The notes beneath the pieces were generated by a model. It saw only the letters and a list, made by a program, of their open reading frames with translations. It was not told the DNA's origin and ran no database searches. Shown in pieces: positions 38,001 through 41,366 of a DNA stretch of 64,000 nt. Made by a program: the position numbers and the translations under genes. How positions within the stretch are numbered: position 1 is the first letter of the stretch; the number at the start of each line of letters is the position of its first letter. The stretch comes from Lepus europaeus (lineage: Eukaryota; Chordata; Mammalia; Lagomorpha; Leporidae): the NCBI RefSeq assembly GCF_033115175.1, contig NC_084844.1, forward strand, positions 34,505,885 to 34,569,884, read 5' to 3'.

Positions 38001-38889
38001 ATGTTAGATCCTGATGTGGGGGGGGGGGTATAATAATGGGCATATTGAACTAGAACAGAAAGCTTATCAGTTCACATACACAAAAAGCTCCTTAGTAAAC
38101 CATTTTGAGGCTGAGTGATGGAGCATATTATATTAATTTTATTTAACATTATTGGGAAAGGGGATGGTGAAGAAATTTGGGCCCAAAATCACAGAAGAGT
38201 CTTTAAAAGTGGTAACCATTAGGTGTTTTGTTGCAGGATTGTAACACTTTCCTACATGCTTGAATTAGGGTCAGTTTTTTCTAACCTACTGACTTTTACC
38301 CACTTGTTTTTATCATAAACTATCATTTTTTTTAAGTAATTAATTAATTTGAAAGGCAGAGTTACAGAGAAAGATAAAGGGAGAGACCGAGAAAGCTTCC
38401 ATCCTCTGGTTCAGGGCCAAATGGCCACAATGGCCAGAACTGGGCCAGTGCAAAGCCAGGAGCCAGGAGCTTCTTCCAGGTCTCCCATGTGGATGCAGGG
38501 GCCCAAGGACTAGGGCCATCTTCCATTGTTTTTCCCAGGCGCATTAGGGTGCTGCATCCAGCGCCACAGGCTGTGGCTTTACCCTCTACACCATAGCGCT
38601 AGCCTTATATCATTTCTTTTGATAGGACAGTTTAATTTATTCTTAATTATTTTTCATTAACATGAAAAAATCAGGGCATCTTTCTGTGAACACTTCTAGT
38701 ACTACATCTCAAAACTAAAGTTTTATTGGATTATTTGTAACATTTTCAGATGGAATATCAAAAGAAGTCCTAAAGAAAATGCAAAGAAGAAATGACGACA
38801 AATCCATATCAGACGCACGGGCTCGTTTCCTTGAGAGAAAGCAGCAGAGGACCCAGGACCATAGTGACACACTGAAGGAAACAGGATAA
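1..38889 (+). CDS. DHX40: DHX40, DEAH-box RNA helicase (3' part, 15 exons)
   Basis: Join of 1-94, 219-446, 657-723, 1629-1760, 13730-13829, 16985-17071, 17190-17372, 21924-22004, 22582-22739, 31372-31486, 31984-32092, 35022-35116, 37325-37394, 37641-37869 and 38750-38889. Seen: every intron is GT-AG, phases match throughout, and 628 sense codons precede TAA; the 5' end lies outside the window. If the protein has the 779 residues I recall for human DHX40, the first full codon is about residue 152; residue numbers below use that scale. Motifs in order: DEAH (173-176), SAT (210-212), [17 protein letters not shown] (345-354), QRSGRAGR (392-399), then the helicase-associated winged-helix/ratchet region, an OB-fold-like region and a short basic C-terminus. 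Family knowledge: DEAH helicases use NTP hydrolysis to remodel RNA or RNP; the exact substrate of DHX40 is poorly defined. The Walker A motif lies upstream and is not visible. Confidence 0.97.
219..446 (+). CDS. DHX40: DHX40 visible exon 2, SAT motif III
   Basis: 76 codons, phase 0 at both ends. Acceptor TTTCAG ends at 218, donor GTATTG starts at 447. It encodes the end of the first RecA-like domain, with VIMSAT (motif III, SAT at 300-308), which couples NTP hydrolysis to unwinding, followed by the linker [11 protein letters not shown] that is typical of DEAH proteins. Confidence 0.95.
657..723 (+). CDS. DHX40: DHX40 visible exon 3, motif IV
   Basis: 22 codons plus one base. It starts [10 protein letters not shown] and ends GDILVFLT with a split Gly codon. 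ILVFLTG is helicase motif IV, the first strand of the second RecA-like domain. Acceptor TTTTAG ends at 656, donor GTGAGC starts at 724. Confidence 0.95.
1629..1760 (+). CDS. DHX40: DHX40 visible exon 4, RecA2 start
   Basis: Completes Gly and reads [12 protein letters not shown], then an acidic insert (VDYDYDVQD), ending LPCYGSMTT with a split Asp codon. The LP-hydrophobic-YGS segment matches the LYS strand of other DEAH helicases. Acceptor TTTCAG ends at 1628, donor GTAATT starts at 1761. The following intron is 11,969 bases, the largest complete intron here. Confidence 0.95.
1981..2308 (-). mobile_element. CSINE, young type
   Basis: Reverse complement of a full C repeat: T-rich start, GACAGGCAGAGTGGACAG, box B complement and a GCCGGC head. 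Direct repeat CTCACATTTAC at both ends (1970-1980 and 2309-2319). Confidence 0.95.
2325..3760. other. DHX40 intron, no clear feature
   Basis: AT-rich intron sequence; I recognise no repeat, exon or RNA gene. Confidence 0.4.
3760..3900 (+). mobile_element. Possible L2 fragment
   Basis: Resembles the cytosine-rich L2 3' region (TGGCATTCATTATCCTTCC); highly diverged, weak call. It may be the left part of the L2 seen at 5010-5270. Confidence 0.3.
4464..4792 (+). mobile_element. CSINE, older type
   Basis: Starts GGGGCTGGCACTGTGG (box A region), box B-like GTTCGAGACC, and ends CTTTCAAATAAATG. Sense to DHX40. Confidence 0.92.
4934..4956 (+). repeat. Poly(T) tract
   Basis: About 23 T in DHX40 intron, inside a diverged L2-like region; no SINE body is attached to it. 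Confidence 0.8.
5010..5270 (+). mobile_element. L2 3' end
   Basis: Pattern of the L2 tail: GAGATTGTGAACTTCTTGAG, GCACTTAACACC and a final TAAATGTTTGTTAAACTGAA. Old and diverged. Confidence 0.6.
5271..6829. other. DHX40 intron, no clear feature
   Basis: AT-rich, no gene or repeat that I can name with confidence. Confidence 0.4.
6830..7185 (-). mobile_element. L1-like fragment
   Basis: Matches the general pattern of old L1 3' regions (GAGAATGTCTGGCTTTTGCC, TTGCCCAGTTGTCTTCTGGC, GAGAAGTCTGAGGCCAG). Diverged and without open frames. Confidence 0.5.
7190..7365 (-). mobile_element. CSINE fragment, diverged
   Basis: Tail and middle part of an old copy (CATTTGCTGGTTCACTCTCC, GGTCTCCCCTGTGGGTGGCAG); the head is missing. 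Confidence 0.75.
7376..7545 (-). mobile_element. L1 3' fragment
   Basis: TTTATTGAGATAAAATCTAC...ACCATCAGAACCGC is the familiar reversed 3' end of old L1 elements. Confidence 0.65.
7566..7859 (-). mobile_element. CSINE, older type
   Basis: TTTATTTATTTGAAAGAG tail, ends CCACAGCGCTGGCC; box B complement visible as GTGACTCGAACTG. Confidence 0.9.
7865..8009 (-). mobile_element. Possible L1 fragment
   Basis: GGGATCCCAGATATTCTTAG resembles a stretch of the old L1 3' region and may continue after the SINE at 8373-8480. Weak. Confidence 0.3.
8024..8358 (-). mobile_element. CSINE, young type
   Basis: Full length; direct repeat AGCTACATTTACTT on both sides (from 8010 and 8359-8372). CpGs in the head are largely intact, so young. 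Confidence 0.95.
8586..8602 (+). repeat. (CA)n microsatellite
   Basis: Short CA run (about 8 units) in DHX40 intron. Confidence 0.8.
8653..9000 (-). mobile_element. CSINE, young type
   Basis: T tract, GATAGGCAAAGTGGACAGTG, head complement ending GGTGCCGGCC. Clear target duplication not seen. Confidence 0.93.
9122..9437 (-). mobile_element. CSINE, diverged
   Basis: Old copy with TTTATTTGAGAGGCAGAC tail and AGGCTAATTGCCTGA head; many substitutions. Confidence 0.75.
9650..9989 (-). mobile_element. CSINE, older type
   Basis: AAAGATTTGTTTATTTATTT tail, full middle, ends CGCCATAATGCCAGTCCC. Confidence 0.92.
10265..10628 (-). mobile_element. CSINE, young type, in a SINE nest
   Basis: Young copy (GACAGGCAGAGTGGACAGTG ... 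GCGGCGCTGGCC) sitting on the tail side of the older copy at 10632. The whole block 10265-11294 is bounded by one 17-base direct repeat, TTGGAAAGGACATTTCT (10248-10264 and 11295-11311). Confidence 0.93.
10632..10869 (-). mobile_element. CSINE, older type, 3' part of split copy
   Basis: AAATTTATTTATTTGAAAGG tail to GCTGGATCAGAAGTGGAG; its head continues at 11205-11294 after a young insertion. Confidence 0.92.
10870..11200 (+). mobile_element. CSINE, young type, inserted in an older CSINE
   Basis: CCGGTGCCTTGGCTCAATAG head to CTCCTGTCAAAAAAG with a (GAA)n tail. It splits an older minus copy, with AGAAGTGGAGTAG/AGAAGTGAAGCAG as the slightly diverged target duplication. Confidence 0.93.
11205..11294 (-). 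mobile_element. CSINE, older type, head part of split copy
   Basis: GGACTCGAATGGGCACCC through CACTGCGCCACTGTGCTGTCC, the remaining head of the copy begun at 10632. Confidence 0.9.
11383..11704 (-). mobile_element. CSINE, diverged
   Basis: AATTGAAAGGCTGAGTGTC tail, ends CTCCACAACACCC; heavily mutated. Confidence 0.8.
11810..11910 (+). mobile_element. MIR fragment
   Basis: GGACCAGTCACTTAAGTCC and TTTTCTCATTTGCATAG follow the conserved MIR core. Confidence 0.6.
12486..12774 (-). mobile_element. CSINE, older type
   Basis: TTTAAGATTTATTTATTTAT tail after a short (TA)n, ends CACAGTGCTAGCCCC. Part of the head is deleted. Confidence 0.88.
12780..13729. other. DHX40 intron before exon at 13730
   Basis: No repeat or RNA gene recognised. 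Contains the branch/polypyrimidine region leading to TTTTAG at 13724-13729. Confidence 0.4.
13730..13829 (+). CDS. DHX40: DHX40 visible exon 5, motif V
   Basis: Reads [19 protein letters not shown] then [13 protein letters not shown], ending in a split Arg codon. Motif V (13789-13818) contacts RNA and the NTPase site. Here it has Ser-Ala where most DEAH helicases have Ala-Glu. Acceptor TTTTAG ends at 13729, donor GTACAA starts at 13830. Confidence 0.95.
13830..14377. other. DHX40 intron, no clear feature
   Basis: AT-rich intron sequence; nothing recognised. Confidence 0.4.
14378..14726 (-). mobile_element. CSINE, diverged older type
   Basis: TTTTTGTTTATTTAAAAGGC tail, ends CCACAATGCCAGCTC. 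Confidence 0.85.
15218..15539 (+). mobile_element. CSINE, older type
   Basis: GGGGCTGGTGCTATGGCGC head, AACTCTCAAATAAATAAATA tail. Diverged duplication AAAATGAACAATTC/AAAGTGAATTATTC. Confidence 0.93.
15903..15930 (+). repeat. C15-T homopolymer junction
   Basis: Fifteen C followed by about 12 T at the tail of the next CSINE; unusual compound homopolymer. Confidence 0.9.
15918..16199 (-). mobile_element. CSINE, older type
   Basis: T tract, AGCAGAGTTACAGAGACAG, ends CCACAGCGCCAGCC; inserted in the L1 fragment. Confidence 0.9.
16210..16521 (-). mobile_element. CSINE, older type
   Basis: TTGAAGATTTATTTATTTG tail, ends CCACAATGCCAGCCC; directly next to the copy at 15918. Confidence 0.9.
16624..16750. 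mobile_element. Mariner-like MITE, 127 bp
   Basis: Ends are imperfect inverted repeats: GAGGGTACTTCAGAAAATTT at the left and TTCCATAAACTTTTTGAAGA then CCCTC at the right. No coding capacity. Two further partial copies lie at 35914 and 57792. The superfamily is inferred from TIR style, not confirmed. Confidence 0.7.
16985..17071 (+). CDS. DHX40: DHX40 visible exon 6
   Basis: Completes Arg and reads [11 protein letters not shown], with the [15 protein letters not shown] segment, ending in a split Lys codon. This aligns with the VVDPGF...NP...L...PISK stretch between motifs V and VI of DEAH proteins. Donor GTAAGT at 17072; the next intron is only 118 bases. Confidence 0.95.
17190..17372 (+). 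CDS. DHX40: DHX40 visible exon 7, motif VI arginine fingers
   Basis: Motif [10 protein letters not shown] is encoded at 17203-17226; its arginines reach the gamma-phosphate in the family. It is followed by [12 protein letters not shown] and then [18 protein letters not shown], the start of the winged-helix domain. Acceptor TGTAG ends at 17189, donor GTATGT starts at 17373, phase 2. Confidence 0.96.
17708..17998 (-). mobile_element. CSINE, diverged
   Basis: TTTTATTTGAAAGAAAGGG tail, ends AAACCACCTGCCCC. Confidence 0.8.
18190..18515 (-). mobile_element. CSINE, older type
   Basis: TTTATTTGAAAGGCAGAGA tail, ends GTGCTGTAGGACTGGCCCC. Confidence 0.9.
18516..18887. other. DHX40 intron, no clear feature
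   Basis: AT-rich; nothing recognised. Confidence 0.4.
18888..19128 (-). mobile_element. CSINE, diverged and truncated
   Basis: GATGCTGTCTGCTGGTTTGC and CAACCAGGGCTGGGCTG mark the middle; the head is decayed. Confidence 0.65.
19187..19531 (-). mobile_element. CSINE, young type
   Basis: (TTTA)n tail, GACAGGCAGAGTGGACAGTG, ends CAGCGCCGGC. Perfect direct repeat TGATTAGCATTTTA (19173-19186 and 19532-19545). Confidence 0.96.
19545..19965. other. DHX40 intron, no clear feature
   Basis: AT-rich; nothing recognised. Confidence 0.4.
19970..20173 (-). mobile_element. CSINE lacking its tail
   Basis: Begins abruptly at AGCCAGGAGCCTGG and runs to the head CCACAGCGCTGGCCCC. The A-rich 3' third is missing, so it was deleted after insertion. 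Confidence 0.85.
20312..20566 (-). mobile_element. CSINE, diverged
   Basis: TTTCTATCTGCTAGTGTGC to CCACAATGCTGGCC; tail lost. Confidence 0.8.
20611..20927 (-). mobile_element. CSINE, older type
   Basis: Full copy with perfect duplication GTAGATAATTTTTAA (20596-20610 and 20928-20942). Confidence 0.95.
20943..21420. other. DHX40 intron, no clear feature
   Basis: AT-rich; an AGATAG/TCAGTAGGAAATGAGTAT stretch near 21187-21260 is imperfectly repeated. No gene. Confidence 0.4.
21421..21727 (+). mobile_element. CSINE, young type
   Basis: GGACCAGTGCCACGGCTCAC head, box B GGTTCTAGTCTCGG, CCTGTC plus A15 tail. A short internal deletion is present. Confidence 0.93.
21924..22004 (+). CDS. DHX40: DHX40 visible exon 8
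   Basis: Reads [20 protein letters not shown] then QCDAID with a split Arg codon. It is the F-x-DPP helix-turn segment found after the winged helix in DEAH helicases. Acceptor AACAG ends at 21923, donor GTAAAA starts at 22005. Confidence 0.95.
22582..22739 (+). CDS. DHX40: DHX40 visible exon 9, ratchet (HA2) domain
   Basis: Reads [20 protein letters not shown], continues through [20 protein letters not shown] and ends FIRP with a split Val codon. It matches the T-x-LG-x-M-x-x-FPL-x-P pattern of the helicase-associated domain, which grips RNA. Acceptor CTTCAG ends at 22581, donor GTAAGT starts at 22740. A minus-strand L1 3' end begins only about 17 bases into the next intron. Confidence 0.95.
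23161..23477 (-). mobile_element. CSINE, older type
   Basis: AGATTTATTTATTTGAAAGG tail, ends CATAGTGTCGACCC. Duplication CAGATGGCTTCTTTT/CAGATAGGCTTCTTT inside L1. Confidence 0.93.
23775..23826 (+). mobile_element. CSINE head fragment
   Basis: GGGGCTGGTGCTATTGCATA to CCGCCTGCATTTTATCT, only the tRNA-like head, directly followed by a complete copy. Confidence 0.85.
23827..24172 (+). mobile_element. CSINE, older type
   Basis: Full copy GGGGGCCGGCACTGTGG to CAAATAAATAAAATAAATC. AATTACTGTTG recurs on both sides of the head fragment plus this copy. Confidence 0.93.
24293..24636 (+). mobile_element. CSINE, older type, with 3' tag
   Basis: GGTCGGCGCTGTGGCGTAGC head to CAAATAAATAAATCTT and A19 (24618-24636). 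A 41-base non-SINE segment and a second A18 tract follow. Confidence 0.93.
24637..24695 (+). mobile_element. Probable SINE-transduced segment plus second poly(A)
   Basis: 41 bases (24637-24677) with GGAGCCTGCAGGCCTTGCAG, bounded by A19 and A18, after which the L1 resumes with TTGAACATC. It matches neither the SINE nor L1. Confidence 0.65.
24742..25013 (-). mobile_element. CSINE, older type, internal deletion
   Basis: Tail GGTTTATTTATTTATTTG; a jump from CCCAAGGACA to GGAACTGGAGCAGCC removes about 50 bases. Ends GAAACGCCGGTCTC. Confidence 0.9.
25028..25351 (-). mobile_element. CSINE, intermediate type
   Basis: GACAGGCAGAGTTAGTGAG tail with young-type middle and GCTGCAGGTGGAGGATTAG head. Perfect duplication TGTTCATACCTTTT (25014 and 25352). 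Confidence 0.93.
25976..26567. other. DHX40 intron, possible old repeat
   Basis: CACTGAGTGTTAGTTGAAG and ACCTTGCCCTGGGGCAGGAA near 25963-26010 look MIR/L2-like; the rest is unassigned. Confidence 0.3.
26581..26859 (+). mobile_element. CSINE, oldest variant
   Basis: Variant head GGAGGCATTTGGCATAGCAG and tail GCCTATCAAATAAATGAAA. Perfect 13-base duplication AATTCTGATTCTA (26568-26580 and 26860-26872). Confidence 0.92.
26990..27060 (+). mobile_element. MIR fragment
   Basis: GGGCTTCATTTTTTTCATTT then GTAAAATCAGGGAG matches the MIR core. Confidence 0.55.
27062..27345 (-). mobile_element. CSINE, diverged
   Basis: TTGTATTTATTTGGAAGATA tail, CAGCCAGGGCTGGGCTG middle. Confidence 0.8.
27385..27401 (+). 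repeat. (TG)n microsatellite
   Basis: CTGTGTGTGTGTGTGTG, about 8 units. Confidence 0.85.
27574..27884 (-). mobile_element. CSINE, diverged
   Basis: AATATTTATTTAGTTTTTAA tail, (GA)-rich part, ends GCTACAACACCTGCC. Confidence 0.8.
27982..28285 (+). mobile_element. CSINE, older type
   Basis: Head shortened (GGGGCTGACGCCAGCATCCC). Contains a (TC)n run of about 17 units at 28195-28228. Perfect 15-base duplication AATTCAAACAATATA (27967-27981 and 28286-28300). Confidence 0.94.
28195..28228 (+). repeat. (TC)n microsatellite in SINE tail
   Basis: Expanded from the SINE's own CTCTCTCT segment; likely polymorphic. Confidence 0.9.
28301..28647. other. DHX40 intron, no clear feature
   Basis: Nothing recognised. 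Confidence 0.4.
28660..29026 (+). mobile_element. CSINE, young type, long poly(A)
   Basis: GGCCGGCGCCGCTGCTCAAC head to CTGTCACC and A33 (28994-29026). Duplication TCTCAGATCAG on both sides. Intact CpGs and a 33-base tail point to a recent insertion. Confidence 0.96.
29038..29935. other. DHX40 intron, mostly unassigned
   Basis: Includes an (AT)n run near 29274-29291 and a possible CSINE tail stub near 29716-29752 (TTTATTTGTTTGAAAGAG). No gene. Confidence 0.4.
29936..30268 (+). mobile_element. CSINE, young type
   Basis: GGCCAGCACCGCAGCTCAAT head to CCTGTCAAAACAAACAAAC. Confidence 0.94.
30296..30410 (+). mobile_element. CSINE head fragment, oldest variant
   Basis: GGGGTGGGCATTTGACATAG; about the first 110 bases only. 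Confidence 0.6.
30416..30705 (+). mobile_element. CSINE, oldest variant
   Basis: GGATGGACATTTGGCACAGT head, CTTGGGAAGCTGCTGG middle, tail decayed. Confidence 0.8.
30731..31057 (-). mobile_element. CSINE, young type
   Basis: T tract, GATAGGCAGAGTGGACAATG, ends GCCGCAGCGCTGGCC. Duplication ATAGATTACTTTT/GTAGATTACTCTT. Confidence 0.95.
31094..31371. other. DHX40 intron before exon 31372
   Basis: Unique-looking sequence leading into the acceptor AATTCTTTTAG. Confidence 0.4.
31372..31486 (+). CDS. DHX40: DHX40 visible exon 10
   Basis: Completes Val and reads [20 protein letters not shown], then [17 protein letters not shown]. The GD-x-x-TLL-like position is FATLAVI here. Acceptor TTTTAG ends at 31371, donor GTATGT starts at 31487. 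Confidence 0.95.
31984..32092 (+). CDS. DHX40: DHX40 visible exon 11
   Basis: Completes Ser and reads [20 protein letters not shown] then [16 protein letters not shown]. The WC...R...QL pattern matches the WC-x-x-NFL...A...R-x-QL region of DEAH helicases. It ends in phase 0 with donor GTGATT at 32093. Confidence 0.95.
32266..32512 (-). mobile_element. CSINE, older type, shortened
   Basis: AAAAGATTCATCTGTTTATT tail, ends CACCATGCCAGCCCC. AGTAATAATAAAGGAATTT and AGTAATAAAGGAATTT flank it. Confidence 0.92.
32570..32906 (+). mobile_element. CSINE, oldest variant
   Basis: GGGGTGGCATTATGGGCAGT head to an A-rich (CAAA)n tail near 32890. Confidence 0.85.
32910..33540 (-). mobile_element. L1 3' fragment split by a CSINE
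   Basis: AATTGACATTCGGTAAGCTG, AATCAAGATGTGAACATATC, GGCAACCACTGATATACTTT and ACATGGAATCATACATTATG follow a reversed old L1 3' end. Confidence 0.7.
33043..33338 (-). mobile_element. CSINE, older type
   Basis: AAAGATTTATTTATTTATTT tail to CTGCAGGTGGCAGCTTTACC; final head bases lost. Confidence 0.9.
33590..33845 (-). mobile_element. L1 3' fragment
   Basis: TTAAGTATATTTATACTGTT, CTGCTTTCCATTTCTAGAAA resemble the reversed L1 3' end; moderate divergence. Confidence 0.5.
33880..34560 (-). mobile_element. L1-like 3' region
   Basis: TCCAATCAAGTACATTTTTC, CATCTCAGATGTTATTGTTT and GTATTTTCCTGTTTGTTGGC follow the order of an old L1M-type 3' region. Confidence 0.5.
34598..34941 (-). mobile_element. 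CSINE, older type
   Basis: AAAGATTTATTTTATTTATT tail, ends CATAGCACTGGCC; AAATTTTAATTTTT/AAATTTTAGTTTTT flank it. It lies about 80 bases before exon 35022. Confidence 0.94.
35022..35116 (+). CDS. DHX40: DHX40 visible exon 12
   Basis: Reads [20 protein letters not shown] then [11 protein letters not shown] with a split Arg codon. The AGYF-x-NVA motif opens the OB-fold region in this family. Acceptor CTACAG ends at 35021, donor GTAAGC starts at 35117. Confidence 0.95.
35117..35913. other. DHX40 intron, no clear feature
   Basis: Mixed composition with several short open frames, none resembling a known protein. Confidence 0.4.
35914..35995. mobile_element. Mariner-like MITE, partial
   Basis: GAGGTCTTCAAAAAGTTCAC, CATATTATGAATAAACTGTA and TTTTTTTTGTACTAAAGCC match the 16624 element in reverse; the far TIR is missing. 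Confidence 0.6.
36046..36364 (-). mobile_element. CSINE, older type
   Basis: AAGATTTATTTATTAATTTG tail, ends CCACAATGCTGGCCCC. Confidence 0.92.
36571..36909 (+). mobile_element. CSINE, older type
   Basis: GGGGCCGGCACTGTGGCGAA head to CAAATAAACAAATAAATC. Perfect duplication AAACCAGAGGACCT (36557-36570 and 36910-36923). Confidence 0.96.
36926..36990 (+). mobile_element. MIR fragment
   Basis: GCTTGGTTTCACCAAGTG and GATTTTGAGAAGGCTAG fit the MIR core; cut off by the CSINE at 36991. Confidence 0.5.
36991..37113 (-). mobile_element. Chimeric CSINE (old tail, young head)
   Basis: Old-type tail TTATTTGAGAGGCAGAGTTA joins at about 37056 to young-type head GAACCCGGTATGCCGGCGCC; the roughly 200-base middle is missing. 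Confidence 0.88.
37325..37394 (+). CDS. DHX40: DHX40 visible exon 13
   Basis: Completes Arg and reads [20 protein letters not shown] then SSA. VHIHPSS is the conserved V-x-IHPSS strand of the DEAH OB fold. Acceptor TATAG ends at 37324, donor GTAAGT starts at 37395. Confidence 0.95.
37641..37869 (+). CDS. DHX40: DHX40 visible exon 14, OB-fold end and basic region
   Basis: Reads [20 protein letters not shown], then [20 protein letters not shown], then an Arg-rich stretch with [14 protein letters not shown]. The strand [15 protein letters not shown] is the family's conserved 'VVYHELVLTTKEYM'-type segment. It ends with a split Asp codon; donor GTGAGT at 37870. Confidence 0.95.
38018..38028 (+). 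repeat. G11 homopolymer
   Basis: G run in DHX40 intron (CTGATGT then about 11 G). Confidence 0.85.
38328..38603 (-). mobile_element. CSINE, older type
   Basis: AGTAATTAATTAATTTGAAA tail, ends CCATAGCGCTAGCC, with an internal deletion. Confidence 0.9.
38750..38889 (+). CDS. DHX40: DHX40 last coding exon and stop
   Basis: 45 residues then TAA at 38887-38889. It starts [14 protein letters not shown] and ends [12 protein letters not shown]. The tail is charged, with many Lys and Arg, suggesting a flexible RNA- or protein-contacting end (inference). Acceptor TTTCAG ends at 38749. Confidence 0.96.
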
Positions 38890-39230
38890 GCAGTTTCCAA
38901 TTCAGGAAGTAGGAAAAGCAGCCAGGAAATGTGCTTCTGCTTTGCCAATTATTTCAGACAGCACTATGAAGAGGAAGTGGTCAGCAGATGTTAGTAGCCA
39001 ACAAGCTAAAAGCAAATCAAAGCTCATCAATACCAACAAATGGAATTTTCATAGAAAAACACTGAGTTGCCATAGCCACAGGCAATTATACATGAAACCA
39101 ATGAAAGACAATACATGTAATATTTTCTTCACTCTTGCTGGCCTTAACTGGTATCAGACGCTGTCATTGAGATATTTTCAAAGAACACTGAATTGTATTT
39201 AATCGGCGTGTATTCCATTTGCATTGAAGC

Positions 39231-39236
39231 ATTAAA
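39231..39236 (+). terminator. Candidate poly(A) signal ATTAAA
   Basis: ATTAAA about 340 bases after the DHX40 stop, followed by a U-rich stretch (TTATTTTCC). A plausible proximal cleavage site; no transcript evidence is available here. Confidence 0.45.
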
Positions 39237-39422
39237 ATTATTTTCCTTAAATCTCTTTAAGGCCTTCCTGTTGCTATTAGAATAGTGTTATATCAGGTAT
39301 GTGACCATTTCCTTCAGAAGGCTGAACATAAGAGGTTTTTACTCAGCAATACTTAGATGTCTAACCATTTAATTGCTACAGAGCTTTATAGATATTTAGA
39401 GAAAAGACTTAATTGATTAGTA

Positions 39423-39428
39423 AATAAA
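39423..39428 (+). terminator. Candidate poly(A) signal AATAAA
   Basis: Canonical hexamer about 535 bases after the stop; the downstream region (GGATTCTTTCCTG) is only mildly U-rich. Confidence 0.3.
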
Positions 39429-39560
39429 ATTGCCTATGGCAGGATTCTTTCCTGAATATTAATCCTTAAATTGATTTTTCTGGGATTATACAAATTCTGT
39501 TTTATATAAAAATATATTGTTTAAAACAGTAGCTATAGCCATTAACCAAAGGACAGATGA

Positions 39561-39584
39561 TATATATATATATATATATATATA
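39561..39584 (+). repeat. (TA)n microsatellite
   Basis: About 12 TA units in the region after the DHX40 stop. Confidence 0.9.
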
Positions 39585-39837
39585 AAAGTTCTTTTTTAGC
39601 TGTACCTACATACTGTATCAGCACCATGTATGTAGGATATGACAGTATTTTCAAAAAGCCCCTCCACCTGGCCTACTTTCTCGCCTCCAGCTGCTTGGGT
39701 AGGACCATTTAAACATCTGTTAATGCCAGTCTCGAGATGGGATTTTAAAAGCAGCCAACTCTGCTTGAGCAGTGTTTCAAATTTGAATCTTGAGGCTAGT
39801 TAGAATCATACTCAGGCCATACTCAGCACTTGCCTAC

Positions 39838-40003
39838 TCTTGTTTACTGCCTTGTATTCTAGTTATTTGTGTATTTGTCTGTCTCCCTCATTAGATTATA
39901 CGCTCCTTGTGGGCAGGGACTACGTCTTTTTCATCTTTGTATCTTTCATGGCACCTAGCATAGTGCTTTGCACATAGTATTCACTCAATGTTTGTTAAAT
40001 AAA
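39838..40003 (+). mobile_element. L2 3' end
   Basis: TTAGATTATACGCTCCTTGT, GGGCAGGGACTACGTC, GGCACCTAGCATAGTGC and TCAATGTTTGTTAAATAAA follow the L2 tail closely. Confidence 0.8.
39998..40003 (+). terminator. Candidate distal poly(A) signal in L2 tail
   Basis: AATAAA at the end of the L2 fragment (TGTTTGTTAAATAAA), followed at 40038-40065 by a GU-rich stretch with TGTGTGTTTT and ATTTTGTGT, the arrangement expected of a working cleavage site. Use by DHX40 is inference. Confidence 0.45.
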
Positions 40004-40625
40004 GCTATTAGTGTCATTAAAACTCAAACCACGGTATAATGTGTGTTTTAGATATTTTGTGTAAAAATTAAAAGAGCCTAAATTTTATTTAGGAAACTAA
40101 CTTTTCCAGTTAATTCCTTTGGCATCTAAGCAGTTTTATGTTTAAAACTAGAAACTTGAAGCCTTTAGTGAAAAGTCACATGCAGACCCCAATCCATGTG
40201 CTGAAGGTGAGCCATGTTCCTCAGAACCTTTCCAACATTGTTAATTTCTACATTTTTATCTTTAGTACTCTAAGCGCTGTTAGAGTGCATAAATCATTTA
40301 GCCCTGTCAGTTTCTCTTCTGAAGTGGATGTTACCGGTGCATTTCCTTAGATGTAGTGGTGCAGGTATGTGGATTTTTGAACTGAAGAAAGCTCTTCTGA
40401 TTCAGTAAATATTAAGCACACATTCTATTATCTACAGTATGTACTCAGATATCATCAATTGTCCAATATCTTTTATAGCATTTTTCTTTCTTCAGTTTGG
40501 GATCCAATCAAAGATCATATATTGTATTTAATCTGAAAAAGGTCCTCAGCCTTTCACAGCTCTAACATTTTAAAAAAATAATAAGCTATTTTAGAATGTC
40601 CTCAAGTTTCTTCACAATTACTCAT
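40004..40625. other. Intergenic, no clear feature
   Basis: Begins with a GU-rich stretch that could assist poly(A) cleavage; otherwise nothing recognised. Confidence 0.4.
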
Positions 40626-40926
40626 TGTTTTAAAAAGTATTTATTTGAAGGGCAGAGTTACAAAGAGAGGAAGAGACATCTTCCATCTGTTGGTTCACTC
40701 CCCAGATGGCTGCAATGACTGGGACTGGGCCAGGAAGCTGGGAGCCTGGAAGTCTATCAGTCTCCCATATGTGTCGTAGGGGTCCAGGCACTTGGGCCAT
40801 CTTTCATTGCTTTCCCAGATGAATTAGCAGGGAACTGGATTGGGAGTGGAGTGGGAAATCCAACAGGCATTCTTAGGGGATGCCAACATCCCAGGTGGTG
40901 GCTTACTCTGTGCCACGAGGCTGGTC
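40626..40926 (-). mobile_element. CSINE, older type
   Basis: AAAAGTATTTATTTGAAGGG tail, ends GCCACGAGGCTGGTCC. Confidence 0.88.
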
Positions 40927-41001
40927 CATGATTATACATTTTTGACTGAAATACTCCACAAGTGAATATAGTATATTTCCTAAGCTATCACATCTAGAGG
41001 T

Positions 41002-41003
<2 letters not shown>

Positions 41004-41032
<29 letters not shown>

Positions 41033-41304
41033 GGACAGGCAGAGTTAGAGAAAGGTCTTCCTTTTCCGTTGGTTCACCCCCCAACGGCTGCTACGGCCAG
41101 CGTGCTGCGCCGATCTGAAGCCAGGAGCCAGGTGCTTCCTCCTGGTCTCCCATGTGGGTGCAGGGCCCAAGCACTTGGGCCATCCTCAGAGAGCTGGAAT
41201 GGAAGAGGAGCAACCAGGACAGAATCCGGCACCCCCACCGGGACTAGAATCCAGGGTACTGGTGCTGCAGGTGGAGGATTAGCCAAGTAAGCTGCAGCAC
41301 CGGC
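41004..41304 (-). mobile_element. CSINE, intermediate type, T29
   Basis: T29 (41004-41032), GGACAGGCAGAGTTAGAG, CACCGGGACTAGAATCC, ends CTGCAGCACCGGC. AGGTCC flanks both sides. Long intact tail suggests recency. Confidence 0.93.
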
Positions 41305-41366
41305 GAAGGTCCATGGTATTTGCCCCTTAATTAGTGATAACTAATTTTGATTACTTAAAGTGATTT

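Larger units (their letters stand above)
38890..40003 (+). other. DHX40: DHX40 3' UTR and possible extended 3' end
   Basis: Unbroken AT-rich sequence with no open frame worth calling follows the TAA. The extent depends on which poly(A) signal is used. It holds a (TA)n tract near 39561-39584 and an L2 3' end near 39838-40003. I see no CSINE in it, although they are dense on both sides. Confidence 0.6.
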
